DNA of 14,402 nucleotides, from positions 1 to 14,402 of the forward strand of contig JAICVE010000025.1 of the NCBI GenBank assembly GCA_025935475.1, in the 5' to 3' direction. This document shows positions 1 to 8,300 of this stretch, one piece after another (within the stretch, counting starts at the first letter, position 1; each line of letters begins with the position of its first letter). The position numbers and the translations under genes are program-made. Source of the DNA: Nitrospira sp. GTDB taxonomy: Bacteria > Nitrospirota > Nitrospiria > Nitrospirales > Nitrospiraceae. The notes beneath the pieces were generated by a model, which was given only the letters and a program-made list of their open reading frames with translations, was not told where the DNA came from and ran no database searches.

Positions 1-2
1 GC

Positions 3-758
3 ACAGGGACGAGCCGCTTTCCGAGTGGCGTCGCACTGCCGACGATCACTGATGCATCGGTAGATCCTTACATCAGAACCCGCCCCATCAAGACGGTTCA
101 GGTCGAGTGCATCGAATTTTGGCCCCAAGAAAAGGGTCCCTATCCTGGCATCGTGCTCTTGCACGAATGGTGGGGGCTCAATTCACAAATCAAGGACCTG
201 GGCGCACGTCTGGCCTGTGAGGGATATGGAGTCATCATCCCCAATCTCTACGGCCGCATCGGTGGCATGGTGACGGGAAACGCGGAGGTGGCCGAGGCTC
301 TGATGGGGAAGCTCGATGAGTCGCTCGCGCTCCAAGACATTAATTCGTGTTGCGAATTCCTGAATACGAGGGAATTCATCAAGCGCAACATTCACGCCGT
401 GGTGGGATTCGGCATGGGCGGCACCCTGGCGATGAAGTTTGCCTGCCAACGGAAGCGCCTCAAGGGAGCGGTTTCGTATTATGGGCGGATGATCAGCCCT
501 GAAACTGCGTTCAAATACATCATCTGTCCCGTGCTCTATCATTATGCGGACCAGGATTCCTGGGTCTCGGCCCAGGACATCGATCGGTTGCGCCATCTGG
601 CTCAGGAACAGAAGAAGGTTGTCGACATCCGGACCTATGCGGGCGCACCGCACGCATTCAGCAACGAGTCGAGGCCGGACACTTATCGTGAAGCGGCGGC
701 AGCCGAGGCATGGACCGCCACTGCGCTGTTCTTGAAACAGCACGTGCAGGGTGTCTGA
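3..758 (+). CDS. Dienelactone hydrolase family protein, 5'-truncated by window edge; nucleophile Cys replaced by Gly
   Basis: This is an alpha/beta-hydrolase of the dienelactone hydrolase (DLH) family. The reading frame is open from base 3 with no in-frame ATG or GTG before base 153. The residues before that point (e.g. DPYIRTRPIKTVQVECIEFW) look like the family's N-terminal beta strand, so the true start most likely lies left of the window. Visible landmarks are the oxyanion-region block HEWWGLNSQIKDLGARLA, the elbow GFGMGG near base 411, the acid-loop segment YADQD near 543-557 and the histidine in APHAF near 650, followed by a Tyr/Ala-rich C-terminal helix ending in TALFLKQHV. DLH enzymes carry Cys in the elbow (GxCxGG). 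Here that position is Gly (GGC at 411-413), while the Asp and His are kept. Classical hydrolase activity is therefore doubtful and the substrate is unknown. The gene ends 45 bases before the next + strand gene. Confidence 0.85.
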   Translation, partial: TGTSRFPSGVALPTITDASVDPYIRTRPIKTVQVECIEFWPQEKGPYPGIVLLHEWWGLNSQIKDLGARLACEGYGVIIPNLYGRIGGMVTGNAEVAEALMGKLDESLALQDINSCCEFLNTREFIKRNIHAVVGFGMGGTLAMKFACQRKRLKGAVSYYGRMISPETAFKYIICPVLYHYADQDSWVSAQDIDRLRHLAQEQKKVVDIRTYAGAPHAFSNESRPDTYREAAAAEAWTATALFLKQHVQGV

Positions 759-803
759 CGAACATCATCTCGTCACATAGGCAGCTTCTCACCTCCGCCA
801 TCC

Positions 804-1721
804 ATGTTCATGCGTCTGACATCGACCGGGCACAGCGTGATCCTTGGTGCGCTGGCCCTTGTGTTCACCCTCCACGGTGGTCCCCCTGCGTCCTTTGCGA
901 TTGGAGATGAGCCGGCATCGGAGTCGTTGCCGGATTGGGCGAAGATCGCTGATGTGCACCAGGAGAGGCTATCTCATGTAGATTCCGATCAGAAGGCGCG
1001 CGAAGTGTTCGTGGACGCAGTTGGTCGCGCGGCCGGCCTGCCTGACGTTGCAGGCACATTGGCCATTCAAGGGATGTCGACAAGGATGGTTAAAGAACTG
1101 ATGGTGCCGCAAATCACCACTTCCGCCCAGCGATTGGTGTCTGCCCTGGTGGCATGGCAGCTTGCTGACCGGATGATGCAGTCTCTGGAAGGCAAGGCGG
1201 TTCGGATGGAGGTCGTTGTGGCGCCCTCCCAGGTCGCGTGGCTGACGGTCAACGGCCCGTTTCCTTCCTTGAACGACGCCATCACGCTGTGGGATGCCGG
1301 AGACACGAGCCCAGCCGTCGGCGTGGCTGTCGGCCATTTGGCTCAGGAGGCCGGTCGGCAGGCGATGGAGGAATGGTGGCGTCTCAAGACCTGGAAAGAT
1401 CGCGTACGCGGCATGCGCGGCCAATCGCGTCTATGCGGAACTTGGCAATGGGTGATCCACAACCATCAGCGGCATCATGAGGAACAAAAGCTCTCGCTCA
1501 TTTTTCCTCCTCCGGGCAGGGATAGTACGCCGATTCCTGGCCTGTCAGAGATCGTCGTTCTCGGCGATGTGGTCTACCTCCGTTGGGAACGCGACGGGAA
1601 GGTCCAAGAGGACAGTCTCTTGTTTTCCAAGGAAGGGCAACGGCTCGAAGGGACGTTCGTCAATTCCCAAGGCGGCTGGGGGTCGATCAGTGGAAAACGA
1701 ACGGCATCCTGCACGCCGTGA
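804..1721 (+). CDS. Secreted protein of unknown function
   Basis: I do not recognise a named family. The 305-residue product begins with a probable Sec signal peptide: a hydrophobic stretch at about residues 12-23 and a possible cleavage site after ASFA near residue 32, which points to the periplasm. Residues 60-200 are mostly helical in character, with AQRLVSALVAWQLADRMM (109-126) and two Trp in EEWWRLKTW (189-197). Residues about 208-303 look like a compact beta domain: CGTWQWVIHNHQ at 211-222, alternating hydrophobic strands around IVVLGDVVYLRW (250-261), and the ending GGWGSISGKRTASC. Cys211 and Cys303 bracket this domain and could form a disulfide. A second ATG lies 6 bases inside (810); neither start has a good Shine-Dalgarno. 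The stop is one base from the stop of the opposing DUF423 gene, leaving no room for a terminator between them. Confidence 0.75.
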   Translation: MFMRLTSTGHSVILGALALVFTLHGGPPASFAIGDEPASESLPDWAKIADVHQERLSHVDSDQKAREVFVDAVGRAAGLPDVAGTLAIQGMSTRMVKELMVPQITTSAQRLVSALVAWQLADRMMQSLEGKAVRMEVVVAPSQVAWLTVNGPFPSLNDAITLWDAGDTSPAVGVAVGHLAQEAGRQAMEEWWRLKTWKDRVRGMRGQSRLCGTWQWVIHNHQRHHEEQKLSLIFPPPGRDSTPIPGLSEIVVLGDVVYLRWERDGKVQEDSLLFSKEGQRLEGTFVNSQGGWGSISGKRTASCTP

Positions 1722-1722
1722 G

Positions 1723-2100
1723 TCAAGACCGGCGTCGTGCCACGGTCCACGCCAACAGCGCCCACCCCGTGATCAAGGCCGCGCCGCCGAGCGGGGTGAA
1801 GGCACCCACCCATCGGATCCCGCTCAATGCGAGCACATACAAACTTCCCGAAAACAGCACCATGCCGATCACAAAGAGCCATCCCACCGCTGCCACGCGG
1901 AATGTCGGATTCCGCTCGGCCATGCCGGCGAGCAAACACAACGCTAAGGCATGGTACATCTGATAGCGCGCCCCAGTTTCAAACGCTCCCAGCATGGTGG
2001 CATCCAGGACCGGCCTAAGCATATGGGCACCGAAGGCTCCGGCGGCAACCGCTAGACCCGCAAACGCCGCGCCTAGAAACAAGAATCGGCTGTTGTGCAT
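1723..2100 (-). CDS. DUF423 family membrane protein (YgdD-like)
   Basis: This is a 125-residue integral membrane protein of the DUF423 family, which has no established biochemical function. Four hydrophobic segments are visible at about residues 5-25, 46-61, 68-91 and 99-120, matching the usual family length and topology. Family hallmarks are GAFGAH (21-26), ARYQMYHALAL (44-54), LFSGSLY (82-88) and TPLGGAALITGW (102-113). The protein ends in a basic tail, ARRRS. The start is secure: an AAGGAGG Shine-Dalgarno (complement of 2111-2118) sits about 10 bases upstream of the ATG. It is transcribed alone, divergently from the PilZ-like gene, and its 3' end abuts the secreted-protein gene tail to tail. 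Confidence 0.9.
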   Translation of the reverse strand: MHNSRFLFLGAAFAGLAVAAGAFGAHMLRPVLDATMLGAFETGARYQMYHALALCLLAGMAERNPTFRVAAVGWLFVIGMVLFSGSLYVLALSGIRWVGAFTPLGGAALITGWALLAWTVARRRS

Positions 2101-2212
2101 GGTGAATATACCCTCCTTGTCTGCCGTATCACCGCATCATGCAGACCCCGCTGTCCCCTCCTCTTGAGGGATAGCCAACCAGGGCTCTTTCGCACTACTC
2201 TACGTTCACCCT

Positions 2213-2587
2213 ATGGCGATCGGTAAGCAGAAGGCCTGTTGGGCCATTCCAAATCTGACGATCGACTGCATGCTTGCCCGGGTGCATCGGCAACTCGAGG
2301 CAGACGGTTGCGTGCTGAGAATCAATGAATCCAGCTCACAGGTTGCTGCCCCGGACCAGTTGGCACCCGGCGATTTTGTCAAGGTTCGTTTGTGGTTGGA
2401 TGATGACAGCGCCTGCATTCACATTGGTTTGGCTGAGATCAGGCAGGTTCAGAATCATTGGATCACCGTTGAAGTCATTCATGTGAACCGGCACGAACGC
2501 GCACGGTTGCAGCGGTATGTTGAGTCGCGTCAGCCAATTCCTGCCGACAAACCGGTCTACCTCGATCACCTCCTCATCAGAGCCTAG
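2213..2587 (+). CDS. PilZ-like domain protein
   Basis: This 124-residue soluble protein has the shape of a PilZ beta-barrel domain. A strand and INESSSQV (37-44) stand where the D/NxSxxG motif would be. These are followed by LAPGDFVKVRLWL (50-62), a central strand CIHIGLAEIRQVQNHWITVEVI (residues 67-88) and a C-terminal helix starting ERARLQRYVES. PilZ domains usually bind cyclic-di-GMP through RxxxR and D/NxSxxG. The RxxxR is not evident here and the second motif lacks its glycine, so this may be a degenerate, non-binding PilZ. The family call rests on pattern only. The ATG at 2213 has no strong Shine-Dalgarno. The gene is isolated, divergent from DUF423 and about 110 bases from the 3' end of the opposing tRNA-Leu. 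Confidence 0.65.
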   Translation: MAIGKQKACWAIPNLTIDCMLARVHRQLEADGCVLRINESSSQVAAPDQLAPGDFVKVRLWLDDDSACIHIGLAEIRQVQNHWITVEVIHVNRHERARLQRYVESRQPIPADKPVYLDHLLIRA

Positions 2588-2696
2588 GTATTGCGCAAGC
2601 GCCATGCCGAGGGTTGGCCTGCTACACAACCCAGTAAGGCGGAAGGTGCATCGGCGGCCTATCGGCAGCCCACGTAGGCCTGTCTGTTCGAGATCG

Positions 2697-2785
2697 TGGT
2701 GCAGGAGACGGGGGTCGAACCCGTACGGCCCTTTCGGGCCACAGGATTTTAAGTCCTGTGCGTATGCCAGTTTCGCCACTCCTGC
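2697..2785 (-). tRNA. tRNA-Leu (anticodon TAA), CCA encoded
   Basis: The minus strand folds into a complete type II tRNA. The acceptor stem is GCAGGAG paired with CTCCTGC, followed by discriminator A and an encoded CCA (complement of 2697-2699). The anticodon stem is CAGGA/TCCTG with loop CTTAAAA, giving anticodon TAA at 2749-2751. There is a long variable arm with a GGCCC/GGGCC stem, and a T arm containing GGTTCGACC. The long variable arm and TAA anticodon identify leucine, decoding UUA and probably UUG. It stands alone rather than in a tRNA cluster. No integrase gene or duplicated 3' end is visible nearby, so there is no sign that it serves as an attachment site in this window. Confidence 0.97.
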
Positions 2786-2801
2786 ATTACCGGCTGACAG
2801 G

Positions 2802-2830
2802 ATCATCCTGCGATCGGTCGTCGTTGCGAA
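2802..2830 (-). promoter_or_regulatory. Possible sigma70-type promoter for tRNA-Leu
   Basis: On the minus strand, TTCGCA (complement of 2825-2830) and GATGAT (complement of 2802-2807) are separated by exactly 17 bases. Each matches four of six consensus positions. The -10 box ends 16 bases before the mature tRNA 5' end, which would leave a short leader of about 9 bases for RNase P to remove. This is a pattern match only. Confidence 0.35.
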
Positions 2831-3034
2831 GGGAGCATGCAGGCATCGGCCACGCTACGCGCGGCCTGGAAGTAGTGGGACTCTAGCATCGGGGTATGGG
2901 GCGGTCAAGGCGCAAGACGCGCGCAATCAGCCTGCAGCCGTTTCGGCGACAGACTGAATGCGGCAGTCGAAGGTGAATGCGTCCGGGCGCAGGTGCAGAG
3001 TGGACCTCGGCCGGGACGTCGGAGGACTAGCGCG

Positions 3035-3271
3035 TTAGACCGCTTCGACCATGGGCCGCTTCGTGCGATCCATCACTTCCTTCACACCCGACTGTACGGC
3101 ACGGCTCCAACGAGTGGCCTGGATCTGCGCCTTCTTGGCGTACCGGGCGATCTCACGGCGCGTTTCCGTTCCGGTCTGGGGCGCCAAGAGCAGACCGATT
3201 CCTGCTCCAACCACCGCGCTTCCCGCGACGAGTGCAGCCCAACGAGCCACCTGCTTTCCTTCGTGCGACAT
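3035..3271 (-). CDS. YtxH domain-containing small membrane-anchored protein
   Basis: This 78-residue protein has a single hydrophobic segment at about residues 11-29 (AALVAGSAVVGAGIGLLLA). The family signature LLLAPQTGTETRREI follows directly, and then a basic amphipathic helix. This is the arrangement of YtxH (gas-vesicle-protein GvpP-like) proteins. Members are often linked to stress responses, but their molecular role is not known. The start is supported by a strong Shine-Dalgarno: AAGGAGGT (complement of about 3275-3283) five bases before the ATG. No gas vesicle genes are nearby, and the gene appears monocistronic, with about 250 bases of non-coding sequence between its stop and the tRNA. 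Confidence 0.87.
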   Translation of the reverse strand: MSHEGKQVARWAALVAGSAVVGAGIGLLLAPQTGTETRREIARYAKKAQIQATRWSRAVQSGVKEVMDRTKRPMVEAV

Positions 3272-3433
3272 AACGACCTCCTTCGAGCAACGGATGTGGA
3301 TGATGACTCCAACCCCTCAAGTTCCTGATCATCGCTTCAGCATCAAGCGTGCCAGATAATAAAGAGCCGGCATCAGCGCAAAACACGTGGGTGCGGTTCT
3401 CGCCGATTAAGACGCCCTAATATTGGGTTACCT

Positions 3434-3469
3434 TTTTCTCACAGCTCGCAACACAGTCGTGCGAGAAAA
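3434..3469. repeat. Inverted repeat with two alternative stems
   Basis: TTTTCTC (3434-3440) pairs perfectly with GAGAAAA (3463-3469). A competing inner stem pairs CTCGCA (3445-3450) with TGCGAG (3460-3465). The two stems share GAG at 3463-3465 and so cannot both form fully. No gene is close enough upstream for this to be an obvious terminator. It lies between divergent genes and could be an operator or simply chance. Confidence 0.35.
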
Positions 3470-3538
3470 CCAACAGCAGAGCCGGTGAAAGCACCGTTCA
3501 GAGCCGCTTTGGAAGTCCATCGTCGGATGCGGACACGC

Positions 3539-3567
3539 TTGCATTGGCCGCAGGCCTCACTTATGAT
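3539..3567 (+). promoter_or_regulatory. Probable sigma70-type promoter for lgt
   Basis: TTGCAT (3539-3544) and TATGAT (3562-3567) are separated by exactly 17 bases. The -10 matches five of six consensus positions and the -35 matches three. Transcription would begin near 3574, giving a leader of about 20 bases that contains GAGG six bases before the ATG at 3595. This fits the shorter lgt start and argues against the upstream in-frame TTG. Confidence 0.45.
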
Positions 3568-3594
3568 CCAGCCACCGTGCCACATGAGGCAAGA

Positions 3595-4425
3595 ATGAGT
3601 TGGCTTCAGGCCATCCCCTACCCGCACGTCAACCCGGTTTTTTTCGAACTCGGTCCCTTGCAATTCCGCTGGTACGGACTGATGTATCTGATCGGTCTGA
3701 CCACGGCCTATTTCCTCATTACACGCAAGGTCCGTGAGAAAGGACTACCGATCTCCAAGGACCAAATCTACGATATGGTCGTCTGGGCCGCGTTGGGCGT
3801 GTTCATCGGCGGGCGCCTCGGCTACACCCTGTTTTACAATCTTCCTTATTACCTGCAGCATCCATTGAAGTTTTTCGCCGTGTGGGAGGGGGGGATGTCG
3901 TTTCACGGCGGATTACTCGGTACCATCGTGTCGCTCGTGTGGTTCGGCAAGCGCCACGGAATCCCAATTTATACTATCGCCGATCTGGCCGCTTCGGTGA
4001 CCCCAATTGGATTGGGCTTCGGACGCCTGGGAAATTTCATTAATGGCGAGTTGTATGGACGGCCGACCGACGTGCCGTGGTGCATGGTGTTTCCCGGCGG
4101 CGGTCCCGCCTGCCGGCATCCATCGCAGCTTTATGAGGCTGGGTTGGAAGGTGTCTTGCTGTTTACGGTGCTTTGGCTCATCGGGAGGCGCTCAACCCCG
4201 CCGGGGACGATGTTTTGGAGTTTTTTGAGCGGCTATGGCATTTGTCGGATTGTGGTCGAATTGTTTCGAGAGCCGGATGCGCACATCGGATTTATTTTCG
4301 GGTCCTTATCCATGGGGCAATTGCTGTCGTTGCCCATGATCGTGGTCGGTGCCTTCATGCTCACCCTTGGGTATCAACGGCAGGCGCTCGCGCAGCGACG
4401 GAATCCTTCTCTCAAACCTCAATAG
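3595..4425 (+). CDS. lgt: Prolipoprotein diacylglyceryl transferase
   Basis: Lgt transfers diacylglycerol from phosphatidylglycerol to the lipobox cysteine of prolipoproteins in the inner membrane, the first step of lipoprotein maturation. The 276-residue product has multiple membrane segments. Family landmarks are FRWYGLMYLIG (24-34), MSFHGGLLG with the conserved His (101-109), the Lgt signature GFGRLGNFINGELYGR (141-156), HPSQLYEA (175-182), and a late YGICRIVVELFREPD segment (214-228) with conserved arginines. Length is typical. I chose the ATG at 3595 because GAGG lies six bases upstream and the protein then begins in the family style (MSWLQAIPYPHVNP). A TTG at 3544 would add 17 unlikely residues. 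The 3' end overlaps the opposing metallopeptidase gene by 7 bases. The window also encodes candidate substrates (the lipoproteins at 4802-5212 and 12581-12862). Confidence 0.97.
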   Translation: MSWLQAIPYPHVNPVFFELGPLQFRWYGLMYLIGLTTAYFLITRKVREKGLPISKDQIYDMVVWAALGVFIGGRLGYTLFYNLPYYLQHPLKFFAVWEGGMSFHGGLLGTIVSLVWFGKRHGIPIYTIADLAASVTPIGLGFGRLGNFINGELYGRPTDVPWCMVFPGGGPACRHPSQLYEAGLEGVLLFTVLWLIGRRSTPPGTMFWSFLSGYGICRIVVELFREPDAHIGFIFGSLSMGQLLSLPMIVVGAFMLTLGYQRQALAQRRNPSLKPQ

Positions 4426-4799
4426 GGCATCTCGTCATCGCCAAGCCCGACGTGATGCCCGAGTTCATGCACCACCGTTTCCCGGACTTCCCGTCTCACC
4501 TCTTCCGCGGTGTCGCAGAGCCGTAGTATGGGTCCTCTATAGATCGCGATGCGCGGCGGTTGCTGCCCTCCGGTTTGGAAAAAGGATTCCTCCGCCAGCG
4601 AGAGACCCTGATACAGACCCAGCAGGTCATCGGCCGACTCCAGTTCCAGGTCCTCGAGCACATCAGGTGGGGGTTCCTCTTCGACGACCACCGAGACCTC
4701 TCGGGCGAGGCGAGCGTACGGCGGGGGGAGATCGGCGAGCGCTTGCTCGACCAGCGTGCCGAACTCCTCCGGAGAGAAATCCCGCCGCCTTCGCCCCAT
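4419..4799 (-). CDS. Zincin-like metallopeptidase family protein
   Basis: This 126-residue protein carries the extended zinc-binding motif HELGHHVGLGDDEM (111-124), that is HExxHxxGxxD. The motif lies at the very C-terminus, as in the small zincin-like family formerly called DUF1025 (PF06262). Other family traits are a basic N-terminus followed by DFSPEEFGTLVEQALADLP (7-25) and the strand IAIYRGPILR. It has no signal peptide, so it is probably cytoplasmic. Substrates of this family are unknown to me. The start at 4799 is preferred over upstream in-frame codons because GAGGA lies eight bases upstream, and because it falls two bases after the stop of the TPR lipoprotein gene, making a two-gene unit. 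The stop overlaps the end of lgt by 7 bases on the opposite strand. Confidence 0.88.
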   Translation of the reverse strand: MGRRRRDFSPEEFGTLVEQALADLPPPYARLAREVSVVVEEEPPPDVLEDLELESADDLLGLYQGLSLAEESFFQTGGQQPPRIAIYRGPILRLCDTAEEVRREVRETVVHELGHHVGLGDDEMPY

Positions 4800-4801
4800 G
4801 G

Positions 4802-5212
4802 CTAGAATCCTCGGGGGCTTGGGTCCAAGTACGATTTCTTTTCGATGTCGTGGTTCAACCCACCGCTTTGGTGGAGGGGCGGAGAATCCCAAATCACCTT
4901 GTTGCCGGGTGCCAAATTCGCAGCCTCGATGTAATGTTTTTTGGCTTCGTCTTTACGGCCGGCTCGATCGAGCGTGAGGGCCAGGTTGTAATGCGCTTCT
5001 GCCAAGCCTGCATCCGCGACAATCGCCTGGCGGAACGCTTGTTCGGCGCCTGCGAAATCACGCGAGGCGAACAGCGTATTCCCCTTCTGCACCTGTGCCG
5101 CGGCGTCCGGTTTCGTACCGAGTGGCGCCGGCAGGACGTTTCGTTCCGTGCCGGACTTGCTGGCACAGCCCAGAACGATGGCAGAGAAGATGACCGTCAA
5201 GAGGATGCGCAT
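4802..5212 (-). CDS. TPR-repeat lipoprotein
   Basis: The 136-residue product begins with a lipoprotein signal peptide, MRILLTVIFSAIVLGC, with lipobox VLGC and lipidated Cys16. It should be processed by the Lgt/Lsp pathway and anchored to a membrane facing the periplasm. Two tetratricopeptide repeats follow at about residues 38-70 (VQKGNTLFASRDFAGAEQAF) and 71-104 (AEAHYNLALTLDRAGRKDEA). The C-terminal 30 residues (ending SYLDPSPRGF) are not TPR. TPRs mediate protein-protein contacts; the partner is unknown. AAAGGAGG sits six bases before the ATG. It heads the two-gene unit with the downstream metallopeptidase, whose Shine-Dalgarno overlaps this gene's last codons. It starts 92 bases downstream of the addA stop and may be read through from the large operon. 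Confidence 0.88.
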   Translation of the reverse strand: MRILLTVIFSAIVLGCASKSGTERNVLPAPLGTKPDAAAQVQKGNTLFASRDFAGAEQAFRQAIVADAGLAEAHYNLALTLDRAGRKDEAKKHYIEAANLAPGNKVIWDSPPLHQSGGLNHDIEKKSYLDPSPRGF

Positions 5213-5304
5213 CGCGGCCTCCTTTGAGGATGGCGGATCACCGTTGGCCGGTTGGTGTGGATATTCGTCCTAAGCCGGGTGATCGATTTGGTTAAAACGT
5301 CCGC

Positions 5305-8300
5305 TCACAGGTCGACGGCGACGCCCGCTCGGAGAAACAGAAATTGGAAGGACGCCTGCGACAGGCCTAGACATCGGGTCACTGCTTCCCGATAGATTGC
5401 CGCCTGGGGGGCATACAACTCGGCTCTCGCCGGCGCCTCGGATATCGTCGTCCGGTCGGTCTTATAGTCCGCAATCCACATCTTCCCGTCAAGTCGGTAG
5501 ATCACGTCGATGACTCCTTCCATGACCTGCCGTTCGCCCCAGGGCATGACAAAGGGCACTTCACGCCCTAAGATGACGGCTGACCTGAGCCTCGCGTACG
5601 ATTCGGACGCGCCGAATGTCGTGAATATCTCGATGAGCGAATCGGCGACCTTCGATCGGACTTCGTTCAGTTCAGGCGGGAGAAAGCGCTCAATTGATGG
5701 ACCGATGCGCGGCAGCAGCTCGTTGGGCGTTCGCGCAAAGTCCCATCCTTCGAGAATGTAATGGGCAATCACACCCACAAGCCGGCTCGCCTCGCGTCCC
5801 CGGACTCCAGGAGCAGACTGGAGGTCGCTGAGGGAAAGATTCTCATGGACGGAACTCGGTGTGACATGCCACGTGCTGGCTCGCACGGTCTGCCATCGAG
5901 CTGTTCGTTCGTCCCACAAGTGGGCAAGTGAGGCCGGATGGATAGCGGGCCCGTCCTCACTCGTTGCCGCAGCACGTCTGGGCCATTTTCGTTCCGGGGC
6001 ATGGACGACCCGATGCATGACTTCACTGGATCCGATTTTTACCGTTTTCGTCTCTGGACGCCCGATCTCTCCCTCGCCAATCTCGTTCAGCCACCCAAGC
6101 ACGCTTTCGCCGACCGATCGTGACGTCAGGGCGCCTGAGAGCACCAGGAGATCCTTGGCTCGAGTCATCCCCACATACAACACCCGGCGCCGCTCGGCTT
6201 TCTCTCGTTCGACCTGCTTCTCCTGCACCCTGAGGTAGCCAAGGGTCTGAAGCGGACCAGCGGAAAGACCATAGGTGTCGGTGGACCAGTCATAGACCAC
6301 CGTCGGCAGGGCTTTCTCCCGTCCACTGCCTTGGTGAAGACCCGGAAGCACCACGATGGAAAACTCAAGGCCCTTGGCCTTGTGGATCGTCAAAATCTGC
6401 ACCGCGTCGGACGAATCCTCTGCCAGCGTGCTTTCCGCTTCATCCGGCTGCTCATCCAATCTGGTCATCATCACTTCGATGAAGCGGCTCAATGTGAGCT
6501 GCGGTCGATCGGCGAGCGCTGCCGCCGTGTGTTTGACCTTGAGAAGATTGGCGACGGCCTGTTCGCCATGCAAAGAGGCCGCCGCCAGCTCTAGCAGCGG
6601 GCACTGATCAAACACCGCTTGAATGGCTTCGTCGAGCGGAAGTGCCGTTACCATACGATGCAGCACAGCCAGCCGACGATACAGACGTCGGACCGTCTCC
6701 GCTCGAGCGTGCGACCATGCGTTGATGGCCCTTTCGTTCAGATACCCGAAGCCGCCGGCTTCTCGGAGATCGTAAATCTCCCGATCCGTCAGGCCGCCGA
6801 GCGGCGAACGCAGCACTCCCAGAAGTGCGATGTGATCATGGGGATGGTCGAGCACGCGAAGGACGTTGATCAGGTCGATGACTTCCTGGCGACGATAATA
6901 ATGTTTCTCCCCTTCGATGAGGTAGGGAATGTTATAGCGGCGAAGGGCATCCAGATATCCGTCGGCCTGCGTCAATTTTCGAAACAGGAATGCCACCTGA
7001 CCGGCGGAAACACCGGGCCGAGTCAGCAGGTCCTCGTGTAGCCAGCGGGCCAGCACTTCTCCTTCTGCTCTGGCTGCCCCTGCTGCGTCGAAGGGATCGT
7101 CCCCTGCCGCCGGTGCCGTGACCTGGATCATCACGCCGGTTTCGGTAAGGTTTCCCGTTCGCCGAGCGTCACCTTGGAGACGCACATTAGCGGGTTGGAC
7201 AAGCGGTTCCCGGAGAAGGAGCCGGTCGAACACATCGTTCACCGGTCCAAGAATGCTGGCATCGCTTCGGAAGTTAGTGGTCAGGCTGTACAGCGTTCCC
7301 CCATCCGCAAGCACTTTGTCCACCACGCGATCGAAGGCTTCCATATCGGCCCGGCGAAAGGCATAGATCGACTGCTTGGGATCGCCGACGATGAACAACT
7401 TTCCTGCTTCGAGCGCCATGTCTTGCCAGGCCATGGATGCATGCCCCGAGGCTTCGGCGAGAGCCAGGAGTATTTCATATTGGATGGGATCGGTATCCTG
7501 GAACTCATCGATCAGGATGGCACGGTACTCGCGCTTGATCCGTTCCCTGACCCCTGGATGGTCCCAGAGGAGCCTCCTGGCACGGGCCAATAATCCGTCG
7601 AATGAAATCCAGCCGCTTCGCGCGAAGGTAGACCTGATTGAGGCAACAAGAGGGGTGAGAAGGGTCAACAGATTGATGAAATATGTCGCGTTAAACCCCA
7701 GTATTTGCTGCGCTACTCTCACGACCGAGACTGCTTGTGAAAATTCGTGAGCGTTCCAATCGCTGAGCGCAAGGCCCGGGTCCTTTACGAGCCATTCTCG
7801 TGCGGCAGGATCGAGTTCATCAACGGATTGAGGCCCTTTGTCTTTCACGAGCGTGAGGAGAGCAACGGCTCCTGCCAGCATGTGTTCGATCTTGCGTCGC
7901 TTCGGTCGATCGTTCGCGTCCAACAACATCTGCGCCCGGTCGCGCAGCCTGCCGATCCAGTCGGTAAGGGCTTGGTCCGGTGCCGAGCCGACCTGATGGA
8001 GCAGCCTGTCGAGATCGATGTGATCATTGCACAGCGCATAGGCAAGTCCCCGCAGCTGCTCCAGGGTCGTCGATTCCAGGAGTGCTCGCCATCGCGAATG
8101 ATGAGCGCCTTCGCGACCGAGCTCACGATCGATCCAGACCTGCCATGCGAGCTGGAAGGATTCGTCAAACCGGAGGCCGTCATCCTCTCGGAAGGCGGGG
8201 TCCACACCGGACTCCAGCGGAAAGAGACGCAACAGATGGGCGGCGAAGCTGTGCACCGTTCCGATTTGCGCTTTTTCCAAATCGCGCAGTGCCGCCTCGG

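Larger units (their letters stand above)
3272..3594. other. Intergenic region between divergent YtxH gene and lgt
   Basis: This stretch of about 320 bases holds no credible gene. It contains the YtxH Shine-Dalgarno at its left end, a more AT-rich section around 3350-3470 with the inverted repeat at 3434-3469, and the proposed lgt promoter at 3539-3567. An in-frame TTG at 3544 would extend lgt leftwards, but it lies inside that promoter and has no ribosome binding site, so I treat 3544-3594 as leader. Confidence 0.6.

Noticed and set aside
1477..1963. + strand frames opposite DUF423
   Set aside because: They are out of frame with the secreted-protein gene or antisense to the well-supported DUF423 gene, and their translations are Arg/Pro-rich noise.
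2697..2785. tRNA-Leu as an integration (att) site of a mobile element
   Set aside because: No integrase, no repeated tRNA 3' end and no composition change are visible in the flanking sequence.
2336..2806. 156-codon minus-strand open frame
   Set aside because: It runs through the whole tRNA-Leu gene and antisense to the PilZ-like gene, so it is not a protein gene.
3544..3594. TTG-initiated 17-residue extension of lgt
   Set aside because: It has no ribosome binding site, falls within a probable promoter, and family members begin near MSWLQAIPYPHVNP.
4349..5227. 292-codon + strand open frame
   Set aside because: It lies antisense to the metallopeptidase and TPR lipoprotein genes, which have clear motifs and ribosome binding sites. 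Its translation is Arg/Pro-rich and low in family-like patterns.
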